NCBI RefSeq assembly: GCF_036588685.1
Contig: NC_086384.1
Span: forward strand, 10,368,195-10,432,194
DNA length: 64,000 nt
Direction: 5' to 3'
From: Mytilus trossulus
Lineage: Eukaryota; Mollusca; Bivalvia; Mytilida; Mytilidae
Shown here one piece after another: positions 25,501 to 35,400 of this stretch (position 1 is the stretch's first letter; the number at the start of each line of letters is the position of its first letter). A program made the translations under genes and the position numbers. Below the pieces are notes generated by a model. That model did not search any database. It saw only the letters and a list, made by a program, of their open reading frames with translations, and was not told the DNA's origin.

Positions 25501-27247
25501 GCGGAATTTATTTTGGCGATTTTGTTCTATCCGCGAAAATTTACACCCCGCGAAAATAACCCTCAATACGGTATTCAATTCCCTCAGGTTTTTTTTTTCT
25601 TAATTTGTATGCCCCATTTATATGCCCCATTTATGGGCTTTATGTTTTCTGGTCTGTGCGTCCGTTCGTCCGTCTGTCCCGCTTCAGGTTAAAGATTTTG
25701 GTCGAGATGGTTTTTGATGAAGTTGAAGTCCAATCAACTTGCAACTTAGTACAACTGTTCGCTATGATAAGATCTTTCTAATTTTAATACCAAATTAAAG
25801 ATTTCCCCTATATGGTGCCTTTTGGTAGCTATTATTCATGTATTTCTTTGTCTAATATTTATTTGTATTGTAGTCCTGTAATGTATGTTGTCATTTTAAT
25901 GTTATATTTAACATTGCCATTAAAGAGGGAGGTTTGGGATGCCCCGAAACCAGATTCAACCCACAATTTTTTCTTTCAAAATGTCATGTACCAAGTCAGG
26001 AACATGGCCATTGTTATATTATAGTTGGTTTCTGTGTGTGTTATATTTTAACGTTGTGTTTCCGCTGTGTCGGTTGTTTTTTTTTCTTATATTTGAGTGT
26101 GAATTCACACTACTATAAGACGTGTCTCGGTACTTTTCTATTCCAAATCTGGTTTTGATGTCATATTTGTTATTCTCATAGGATTTTTTTCTAATGCTAA
26201 GTTTGTTTCTGTGTGTGTTACATTTTAATATGTCGTTGTATTCAACATATATCTAATGCGTTTCTCAAGTTTTAGTTTGTTACCCCGATTTGTTTTTTTG
26301 TCCATCGATTTACGAATTTTGAACAGCGGTATACTTACTGCAGCTTTGTATTACTCATACCTCATAAAAATTTTTTAAAAAAACTATTTAAATGTGTAGT
26401 AGATTTACAATTTACTGAATATGACAAACATTAACTTATGATAACTTTTAAATGTCAGGCCTCTGACGTCGGACAAGCACAAGCAGAATTTGAAAGTGAC
26501 AAACGTCACGAGTGGTGTATCAAAACAACAAAGGAATAAACTGTAAAAATCATTTGCGAGTGTTTTAACTTATTAGAGTCATATAAAGCACACCAAAAAA
26601 TATCGACTAGTTGAAAAAAAAAATGTAATTGTTTAGGCTGAAGTTGGTTTTTTTTTGTCTTTTTGATGTTGTTTTGTATTTTCATTTGTGTTGCTGCGTT
26701 AATGATTTTTACTGGATTTATTGTTTCCTTTTTCCTTTTTCTGTTTCAAGAAGAAAAAATTCTGGTTAATGGTCAACATGAATCCGTTATGCAAAAACTG
26801 TTGTGCAATGGCAGTACATTATTAGTTTAGGGACTTCAAAACAGAGGGTTCTTTGGGTTTTTTGTGTCCGTTTGATGTTGTGTTTTTTTTAAACAAAAAA
26901 TATTGTTCATGAGATTAATAACAAGTTAGATCTAATCTGCGGCTCAAATTTCTATTATTTGGAGGGGAAAATTTAAGATTCCATGACACTAAACTCATAA
27001 TGTTATGGTATATCTGCGACTAGTCAGCAATGTTCATATTTATGCCATGTTTTGTTCTGCCAACGTAACGTTATACAATACAATGAAGCCACTAAATTAT
27101 TTCATTAAACTTTGACCACTGATGTTATCATCTTACCAGTTCATATGTAGAGCTCCAGTCGGTGTACAACTTTGTTTTTTCCTCAGTATTTAAATTATGG
27201 CTTAGTAGTTGTTTAACTGTTGTATCATAAACAGATTCTTTATCCAT
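22514..27247 (-). CDS. METTL27-like: METTL27-like SAM-dependent methyltransferase, copy A
   Basis: Five coding exons on the minus strand, 27247-27137, 24799-24671, 23695-23557, 23215-23123 and 22698-22514, join in phase to 657 nt, 218 aa. All introns are GT-AG. The product is a small class I methyltransferase resembling WBSCR27/METTL27. Exon 2 carries the SAM-binding motif I, LDVGAGTG (68-75). Exon 3 carries the acidic motif GIDPSPGML (91-99). Exon 4 carries VVGSFGTGHIPYDAI, and exon 5 carries GGVICISNRRSPF and a TYKGFMENADGIIIVYRV end. The substrate is unknown. A non-coding part of the first coding exon begins after an acceptor at 27262, so at least one 5' UTR exon exists; a candidate is at 30422. 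The whole protein is intact. It is about 80% identical (174/218 by my count) to the copy at 32470-40332. Confidence 0.88.
24153..24358. mobile_element. MITE, 'taccgtatagcgggttattt' family, copy 1
   Basis: The ends are near-perfect inverted repeats of about 26 bases (taccgtatagcgggttattt followed by tcgcgg, and the reverse complement at the right end). The interior also folds on itself: 'cgcttattttcgaggataga' and related words match the other copies at 25367-25573 and 53946-54167. It is 206 bp long and lies in intron 2 of the copy A methyltransferase. Confidence 0.9.
25085..25215 (+). repeat. 'gagcgtcactgatgagtt' family copy
   Basis: Starts atgctctacaactttataca, carries gagcgtcactgatgagtttt and cgaaacgcgggtctagggta, and ends gatacctttgataactatct. 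It matches 20330-20455 along its whole length. Confidence 0.85.
25367..25573. mobile_element. MITE, 'taccgtatagcgggttattt' family, copy 2
   Basis: Left end taccgtttagcgggttattt and right end ccgcgaaaataac...tacggta. It is 207 bp, about the same length as copy 1 but inserted in the opposite sense, judged from the order of internal words such as 'ttattattttggcggattca'. Two copies lie in the same intron. Confidence 0.9.
25590..25812 (-). repeat. Dispersed repeat, 'acggaagaacgaacgaact' family, copy 2
   Basis: It begins with a small direct duplication of atgccccatttat, then cgtgcgtc/cgttcgtccgtctgtc words, and continues gaagttgaagtccaatcaac. The reverse complement resembles 720-1035. Confidence 0.6.
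25905..26345 (+). repeat. Dispersed repeat, 'gtaccaagtcagg' family, long copy
   Basis: From 'gccattaaagagggaggttt' through 'gtaccaagtcaggaacatgg' and ttatattatagttggtttct to gaacagcggtatacttactg. It contains an internal partial duplication (gtttctgtgtgtgttacatt at 26025 and 26205). It matches 15405-15605 and 62030-62275. Confidence 0.75.
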
Positions 27248-27395
27248 GCTTATGTTTGAAACTAAAATATATTCAAATGAATTCCATAAATATAATACAT
27301 GAAAATAACTTTTCTACAATGAAATATAATATAATATTAACAAAAATTACAAAATTATATATAGGATCATCTTGAGATTTAGTTACAATTAATAA

Positions 27396-28164
27396 TAGAG
27401 GTCGGTCATTTAAAGACGTATCAACCGTATCGTATACGTTGACGTATCCGCATCTTCAGATATACCAAAATAACAGTGTGTTATTCCGATCTTTAATGTT
27501 ATGTTATGTTCTTTCAATAATGCAAATGGGCGACAGATTAATTTCTAATGCAGAAATTTACAAAACAATTACGAAATATGGAGTTTTTGTGGAACATGTA
27601 ACCGGACTGTTAAAGATATTCCCCATAGTTCAACTGTTGGAACAATTTACAGGCATGATAGGAGTGAATACGGTAAAATCGTTTGTGAACTTGTGCTCAC
27701 GTATAAACAAATTATTATTTGACCATTAGAGTGATGCTCAGTATTTTTCTATAACCTTTTATGATAACATCGCAAATGAACAATATTCAAAGTTCCTTAC
27801 ATGTATTTAAGTAGTACATTTGATTTTGATTTGTGTTTATTCATGTAAGAATATTATTTTGACTAGATTATTAAAGGATTGTGTACGATATTCGTGTACC
27901 TGCCCTACATGGGCTCCTTTTTAATGGCATGTAAGAGTAGTTGATTAAACCCCTTATTTAGTTTATTTACAATACACCACTTTCACAAATATCGAAAGTG
28001 TATATGTTTGATTGTTCCAAAGAGATTTCAATTAGTTGTTTTTTAAATGAAGCATCGTCTTATTAATAAGCTCGGGATCACATAATATGTTTTGATATAT
28101 CTGCAGATGCGGATACGTCAACGTATACGATACGGTTGATACGTTTGTAAATGACCGACCTCTA
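27396..28164. mobile_element. 769-bp element with about 70-bp terminal inverted repeats
   Basis: Left end tagaggtcggtcatttaaag, continuing acgtatcaaccgtatcgtat and acgttgacgtatccgcatct; the right end is its reverse complement over about 70 bases with only a few differences. Possible target duplication attaa on each side. The interior has a 96-codon open frame (27439-27729) that begins inside the left repeat and has no transposase motif that I recognise. It looks like a non-autonomous DNA transposon. It sits just upstream of the first coding exon of copy A, between it and the probable 5' UTR exon. Confidence 0.85.
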
Positions 28165-28582
28165 ATTAAAGTGAATTAACCTTGCGTTACACTCAAACGT
28201 ATACACCAATTAAATCTTTACTGTCACATATTTTCTTTACCCACCTATCATTATCAAGGGGATGTCGTAAGCCGAATTTCCTAGGTGTTATGTAACATTT
28301 CACTACCTTGTCAACACCGATGTAAGGACTTCAAATATTGCTCATGGCAGGTGAGATGTACTTCAATCTGAATTGACTACGATTGCCTGTTTTCGTCCAT
28401 CTTAGTAGTTTTCAAGGAGAACACCGGTTTTTCCCAAACTTTCAAAAGTGTCTGACTCGAAAAGTCAATAGTGCTGAAAGTTTGTTCAAAACCCAATTCA
28501 AATAATCAGTCCGTTGTTAATGAAATAAGTTTATGAAATTACGTGAAGTGTAAACTTGACAAGAGTCAAACTATGTTACCTG

Positions 28583-28640
28583 AAACAAAAATAGTACCAC
28601 GCGTGCGGTTTTTTAATCCTTTGATTTGTCGGTTCTTCTG
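28583..28640 (-). promoter_or_regulatory. Possible alternative first exon or promoter zone of copy A
   Basis: A minus-strand donor-like TTTCAG|GTAACAT lies at 28582. Just upstream on that strand, at 28739-28790, are two gcgacgtca(t/c)aatgtg repeats, whose gacgtca core resembles a CRE. It has no counterpart next to copy B, so it may be specific to copy A or fortuitous. Confidence 0.2.
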
Positions 28641-29099
28641 ATACATCAATTATATCGTCCTTCCCTCCGTATATCACCCTGTTAAGATGCTCAATAGTAC
28701 TCGTATCACGGCTTTGAGACGAGAGCAGGTACTATCAGCGACGTCATAATGTGTGAGGGAAGTAATAAGCGACGTCACAATGTGACAGGAGACGATATCA
28801 AGTTTGCCTACGTCAATCATAAAAATGTCTAATGAATAGGAAAAGACCAGTAATAGAAAGATCAACAGCTAATTGTGCTTTCTACGAATAGATAACGTAA
28901 AATATAAGCCGTACTTAATTAAAATCCTGGTACTAGTACCTTTGATAACTAATTCTAGATTTGCTTTTTATTGAACGAGAGTGAAAAAAATATTTCAAGA
29001 TACAAATAGAAAATATGATATATATTGTGAATGTGTTTTGTTAAATCTTTCCTTGTAAAATTGTTATACGTTGATGAATGATGTACCCATATTTAGACT

Positions 29100-29400
29100 G
29101 TTTAATGTATTGTGTCTGTTTAATTAACGCATCAATGTAAATATAACGGAATTTGATGAGACTGTTATTAAAGAGAGAGGGTTAGCGCTATAGAACCAGG
29201 TTTAATCCACCATTTTCTACATTTGAAAATGCCTGTACCAAGTCAGGAATATGACAGTTCTTGTCCATTCGTTTTTTGATGTGTTTTGTTATTTGATTTT
29301 GCCATGTGATTACGGACTTTCCGAATTGATTTTCCTCTAAGTTCAGTATTTTTGTGATTTTACTTTTTGATATAAATTTCCGAATTCAACGGTAAAATGT
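29100..29400 (+). repeat. Dispersed repeat, inverted copy of 37790-38012
   Basis: It contains gcatcaatgtaaatataacg, gaatttgatgagactgttat, ttagcgctatagaaccaggt, gtaccaagtcaggaatatga and 'ccatgtgattacggactttc'. The same words occur reverse-complemented and in reverse order at 37790-38012, so the two are opposite copies of one family. Each lies near one methyltransferase copy, but in different relative positions. Confidence 0.85.
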
Positions 29401-29526
29401 TGGTCTTTTTATTCAAGAAAGTTTAATTTCTTGTTATATTTACTTAATCTATGATAAGGTTACAAAAGGTTGCTCGTTATTAAGATGTGGCGAAAGGACT
29501 GATAAAAGTACGGACAGAAAGACGTA

Positions 29527-29770
29527 TTACAGCTAATTTCCTAATGCATGTAGAACAAAACTTTGGTTAGCTTGCTTGCTTGGTTTTTATATTGTACAAT
29601 CCATAAGATAATGATTAAATTCAAATATAATATATTCAGGTTAAACAATGCCTATATATATTGTTTAAAGATGCCAATCTTATTTACAAAGCTTGTATAA
29701 ACAATTATACAAACAAAGCAAGCAAGCCAAACAAAGTTTTACTTTGCAAGCATTAGGAAATCAGCTGTAA
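29527..29770. mobile_element. MITE with ttacagctaatttcctaatg ends
   Basis: Left end ttacagctaatttcctaatg and right end cattaggaaatcagctgtaa; the homology continues inward for about 60 bases (aacaaaactttggttagctt against its partner, then gcttgcttggtt). It is 244 bp, with an AT-rich centre that itself holds the small palindrome aaacaatgcc/tattgttt. Confidence 0.85.
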
Positions 29771-30421
29771 ATATATAGTCTTATTCAGATTCGCCGGGAT
29801 GAGATCAATAAACCGAGTGAATGATAACTACAAAACATACTTAGTCTAACTCTGTAATGCCACAGCTGATTGTCTATACTGCAAAGTAATAAATGCACTG
29901 TTCTCCCGTTGTGATATCGGAGTCAATACCAGATTCAACAAAATTAAATAACATAAATTTAAAACGCTCTTATTTTTCTTATATGATTTTAAATGATTGT
30001 TTGATCTTTCTTTGGTATTTAAAGCAACTTTCATAACTTTTTACTATTTTGTGCATGTCAAGTTTTAATAACGGTGTAAGCTGGAATGCACGGAGAGAAC
30101 CATTTACGATCAACGACCTCAAACCAGAATTGTTATTTAATGACGTACTCTATCTTCATACTAATTAAAGTAAATTAACTGGTAACACTTCAACTTTTAC
30201 CATGTTTACTAGCTAGTAACAGTAATATGTAAACTACATTGGGTAACAGATTTACACCTACATCAATTTTACACAATTTGAAATGCAACATTGATCTTTT
30301 GTAAATCTTTTCGCAATGAAGCATGTTTTCTGTCAGTCTTATTAAACCTTAGATAAAACGTATTAGTATACACCTTTAGGAGAAGGATGAAGTTATTAAT
30401 ACACATTTTAAAATGAATTAC

Positions 30422-30475
30422 CTGTATTGTGCTACATCTACAAACGTACGTGTGAAATCATTACAGATAAACGTG
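30422..30475 (-). other. Probable 5' UTR exon of methyltransferase copy A (3' border only)
   Basis: On the minus strand, ...CAATACAG|GTAATTCATTTTA gives a good donor. The plus-strand context taaaatgaattacctgta is shared almost exactly with 43325-43342 upstream of copy B, and both sites have an acatctac word close by. Conservation of a donor between paralogues whose coding exons are duplicated suggests a shared first exon. The 5' end cannot be placed; 30475 is arbitrary. Confidence 0.4.
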
Positions 30476-30519
30476 TACATTGTAAACCGGTAATTCTTGA
30501 CCATTACTCTTGTCACAAG

Positions 30520-32460
30520 AAGTTATTTTATCGTACGTCTTTTTATCTAGCTGGTAATTCTAAAAAAAAAGAAAACTGATTTTGAAAACTCAAAGGTAGA
30601 AAGCGGATTTCAAAAGATTTTACGGATATATGTTTTTAGTGTGTTCAAAATGATAAAAAAAAATGCACTTTTTAATATCAAAATAGTTATTCTATTTCGT
30701 TACTTTATGTAGTGTATCTTTTTTTAGCATTGTTTGTTTTAATTTTGATTTGAAGCAGAAGAGCTGATATCAGAGCATCACAAAACCAGAAGATAGAACA
30801 CAAGTCGTATTTAAATGTATTCGAATGTTTCCAGTATAGTTGTACGCAATCTTTATAACGATAGTATCTATTTTAGCTGCATTGTCGTCTGCTATGTCAT
30901 GTGACAAAAGAAAAAACAATAATTGTTATCTCCGTTTATTTAAACCTAAAAAAAAACAATTGTTTACATAGAACATTCTACATCTGATTCTTACAAGTAG
31001 TTCAGCTTCCCAACGAACATATTTGTTTTAAGATTGGAAAATAGGTTCACATATATTCCTGTATGCTCGATCAAACTCAAATTCACGTTATAACTTAAAT
31101 GCAAAACATTTCCTACCTTTTTACAGTCGCAATTATGTGTATATGGTTACCCTTATGGTTGCCAATTATTATTCAAATATCAAGTAAATTCTTGATGACG
31201 TTCGCTAAGCAACGCGACGATGCAATTACAACAATAACTAAATACATTACCTTACAGTCAGCAACGTAAGGCCCCGACATGACAAAATATGAATGAATAA
31301 AAAATAACGAAAAAAAACAACGGCCTTACATTACGTATAACAATCAAATTAAAAGAAAAACCATATATGAAATACTACAATCACCGAAAAATGAAAAGGT
31401 CCTGACGTTGGAAAAGCATCTATGTATAACGTGTTTTTTAACATGTGCATATAATTTGTTTTGTATTATTTGCGCTCATAGTCGTTCCGTATATCAATCG
31501 TATGCAAACATGGGGATTGTTTCACATTTCCTTCTCAACCTACCCAGAATGCATATGCCTACTCAAAAAATTTATTGACTTCATGTGAATATATATTTTT
31601 TTTAATCATGTAGGCATGCAGACAAAATATACATCTCATCCTTACTTGTTTTTGCACAAAAGAAAAAGAAATTACATACATACCAAATGTTTCGACCATT
31701 AACATGATAAAGTAGTAGGTTCTGGCAACCAAAATATTTTTAAACGTAGCCTTAATTTAGTTCTGTATATTTTATGAATGTTACGTTATACAAAGTATTA
31801 GTATACGAAACAAATCATGTGAACATTTATTTAAATGTGGTGCGAAATATGACAATGAATTGCACGGATCTGTTTTATTATCTTGTACACCAAACACGCG
31901 CATCATACATGTGGTTGCAGTTAGAACACAAAATAGTTGAAAGATATAATAAAAAGAAAAATAACAATAACAAAAAACAAAAGCTCAAACAATTCAAGCA
32001 AATATATAAAAACTGTCTTATTCCTGTCTTGTTGTCATCTTAACTTCTGAGCACAAAATTTTACTTATGTGAAGACATCGTTAGAGATGTGTGTGTAGAA
32101 AGGACATACTCAATAATGTACAGTGTAATTCCCGTTTTTGTCTCGATTTTTTACAATCTGACAAAACTAAAAAAATCATGTAGGTGCATGCATTTACAAA
32201 TAGAAACAGTTGAATAGTTTGTAAAAGGAAACAGTTAGACTCTTATCAAAAAAAAAATTTTATTTACGAAATATGCCCGCAACATAAGTATCGTAAGGTT
32301 TTACCAAAAGGTGTTAATAAGAAATCAAAGTATTAAAAAATAAATCAATTTATTGTTTGCAGAAGCTCTTTTTAAATCAGAACCTTTTCATGTAGACCTC
32401 AGTCTTTGGTCCGTTCATTTCGCATTACCCTGTGTAACGATTCAACAATAATTTTGTACG
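30520..32460. other. Spacer between the two methyltransferase copies
   Basis: About 2 kb separate the probable 5' exon of copy A from the stop codon of copy B. I see only AT-rich sequence, a short gcaacgtaaggcc / ggccttacattacgt inverted pair at 31262-31335, and an 89-codon lysine/asparagine-rich open frame at 31774-32043 that looks like chance. No polyadenylation signal for copy B could be fixed. Confidence 0.5.
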
Positions 32461-32469
32461 TGTATGCTG

Positions 32470-35400
32470 TTATCGAACACGATACACTATGATAATTCCA
32501 TCTGCGTTCTCGATAAATCCATTAAACGTGGTAATCTCTTCCTTCTTCCATTTTCCTTCTTTCTCCAAACGATCACATAACGGGAAAAACTTATCCTCGT
32601 AGTCTGGTGATTCATAAAAAGGGGAACGTCTATTCACTATACAAATTATACCACCTAAAAAATGATAAACACACGAAGAGAAGACAAAAAATAGTCGGTA
32701 ACAAATATATTCATGGTAAATGTAACACGATGAAAAGCTACAAAGATGGTTTGTTTAATTTACCCTTTCATAAAATCACATAAAATTGATATTCACGAGA
32801 AAAGTTAACCAAATTGAATGATCTCTGCTCAGCTATCCAATCAAAAAATCAAGTAAATGAGAGCTTGTGGTTAATTTTCATATGATCAAGATATGATGTT
32901 TCGATTTTTTGAATTGAGATTTTAAACTGGTATTAAAGTAACAACTTGTAATAATAATTGTTATTTTGCTTAGTTTATTTAATGAATGGCTATTATCTAT
33001 TTTGATTTTATTGAACCATAAAACTAATTTTTGACTCTTCACATTGAATAATCCGCGAAGCGGATTATGTAAAATGTGAAAGTCAAAAATTAGTTTTATG
33101 GTTCAATAAAATCAAAATATATTATTGCCATTCATTATAAATAAATTACTATCAAATCTAAGACTCAAAGAACTTTTTATATTGTTTATATTTACAATAA
33201 CAACGTACACACATGTTGGCGTATGAATACACAACGTCAGAGTGGGCGTGTCGCCATCAAAATTGACAACATTGAAAATAAAACTAATAATTTTAACCAA
33301 TCAGAAGACAGTAGAAACACCAAATTTATTTATTCTTACCTATTCGCACATCGGACTCGGATGTCTTTTTAGTTGGTTTGTACTGTGCGTATATCTTTGG
33401 TTTGTTTATTCCACAATTTGTTGAGGTAAAGGGTAGATTTTAGATCGAACAAAACATGTTTACTTCATCCACAGTAGTGTGTCCCATACGTTATTCAATT
33501 ATTTTTTGTTTTTGTTTCGGAGTTTAGTGTGACGTCCATTTCTAAACCTTATTGTTTAGGGACCAACTGTAGCCTACGATATGCACGTGCAAAATAATCA
33601 TATTTATCCTGCAATTGGGTGTCTTACTCTACAGATACAGCCCTACAGATATCGCTATGCTGTATCTGTATACTATACAGATATCGCTTTAAAGCTCCGC
33701 CCACTGCCGGACTGAGTATTGCTTGAACCTGTGTGACCTCAGAATGTGTATTCCACTTGCATTCCAATGACGATGACTATTGTCGATTTCAAAACTTGAA
33801 TGTGTATGATTGTGTTACAAAATCAACCATGTCAATTTCAGCATGCATGTTTAGTGAATGTCAAGTCTGAGACTACTCTGAGGAGAGACTTATTACTTAC
33901 CTTTTATCTTGATTAGAATGTTTTTTCTTCTTAAATAGCCATGGAAACCAGAAACGGAAGAATAATATAAAAAAGAAGATGTGGTATAATTGCCAATGAG
34001 ACAACTGTCACCACAAGAGACCAAAATGACGCAGACATATACCACTATAGGTCACTGTACGGCCTTCAACATTAAGTATTGTCACACTCGGGCCACTGAT
34101 ATATAGCTTGTCGTTTCGATTGACAAGCAACTGCGGTTGCTGCTTCTTTTGTAGTTTTTTGCAGTCTTTGCAGCAGAGACTTTATCCTTGTCAGATTCAA
34201 TATCTGATGCAGTATAATCACTCCGTTAAAGATCAAGAATTGAGATCGATTTCAATCATCCCAAGATAAAAAAAATCATTGTGAATTTGAAAATAAAAAT
34301 GACGACGATTTTGGGGGAACATTTATTCATAATTTTAATTTTTATGGCTTATGTGTAAACTGGCCACATACTGATTGATACTTCGACATGATCGAAGATT
34401 GAAGCAACAGCAGGGGTCCAGTTTAGCTTATGTGAAGTTCTAACTCTTTTATGATATATTACCCAAGTAAATTATTCATTTGACTTTTATAATGAAATTT
34501 TGTGTTTCTAATGTATTTGCCGCAAAATACATTGTTTGCAAAATCTTTATCTAAATTGATTGAATAAGGAATCTTTGATTTATCATTTATTACTGACTAT
34601 GAAAGGCATCCTTATTAGCTGAATCTTTAATAGAAAGCAATGACTATATGTGATCAGAAATAAACCGCACCACCTAATTATCAAACTGAAAATTAAAAAA
34701 AAAAGACATAAGAGAAAGGGGTTGAAACCGAAAAAAATATGGGTTCAAAAATAAAATTTACGTAGGATAATCTGAATGAGGTTCTTGGTGGGGTTTCTTT
34801 ATTTACTATAATAAAATATTTGATTTGATTATTTCTGTGTAATTATTCTCTATTCTTTAAATTGTAAAACCGAGTTAGTTTCTAGTCTCTATTCTTTATT
34901 TGACAGTCCATTTTTCTCCATTCTCTACATGTTTTTTGAATATTGTAAAACCCCATTTATACCCTCCTGAATCCTACCTCCAGTGCAACGATGGTAATTG
35001 ACAAGGTTTTAATTACTGCAATAAATATGTAACATGGGTACTCGTGAGCTGTAAAAATACCTTGTACAAGTATACAAGTTTATTGCAATTAACGGAGCCT
35101 CGTGTATCCTGAGGGCACCCAGCTGTGAAACAAATTCACCTCCCATGCTATTGAGACTACCTGTCTTTACAGGTAAAATACTTGTTTATTAGATACAATT
35201 AACGGACCTGTAGCAAAACAATGTACCAAACTTTAAGATGGATAAGATTAATCACATTTGCATTTTCGCCGCATAATTAAAATTTATTAACGAACTATAA
35301 ACTGATTAAAAATATCTAGATATGAATAGTTAAACGAAAATATTAATAATTTAATTTCTTTTTCCCTCTAATTCAATTTTTTTTATGATTTATTTTTAAT

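Noticed and set aside
27439-27729. 96-codon frame inside the long-TIR element as a gene
   Set aside because: It begins inside the terminal repeat, lacks transposase catalytic motifs and has no known domain; kept only as part of the element.
31774-32043. 89-codon plus-strand frame
   Set aside because: Lys/Asn-rich ending typical of A-rich DNA, no motif, no splice sites and no homologue in the corresponding place beyond copy B.
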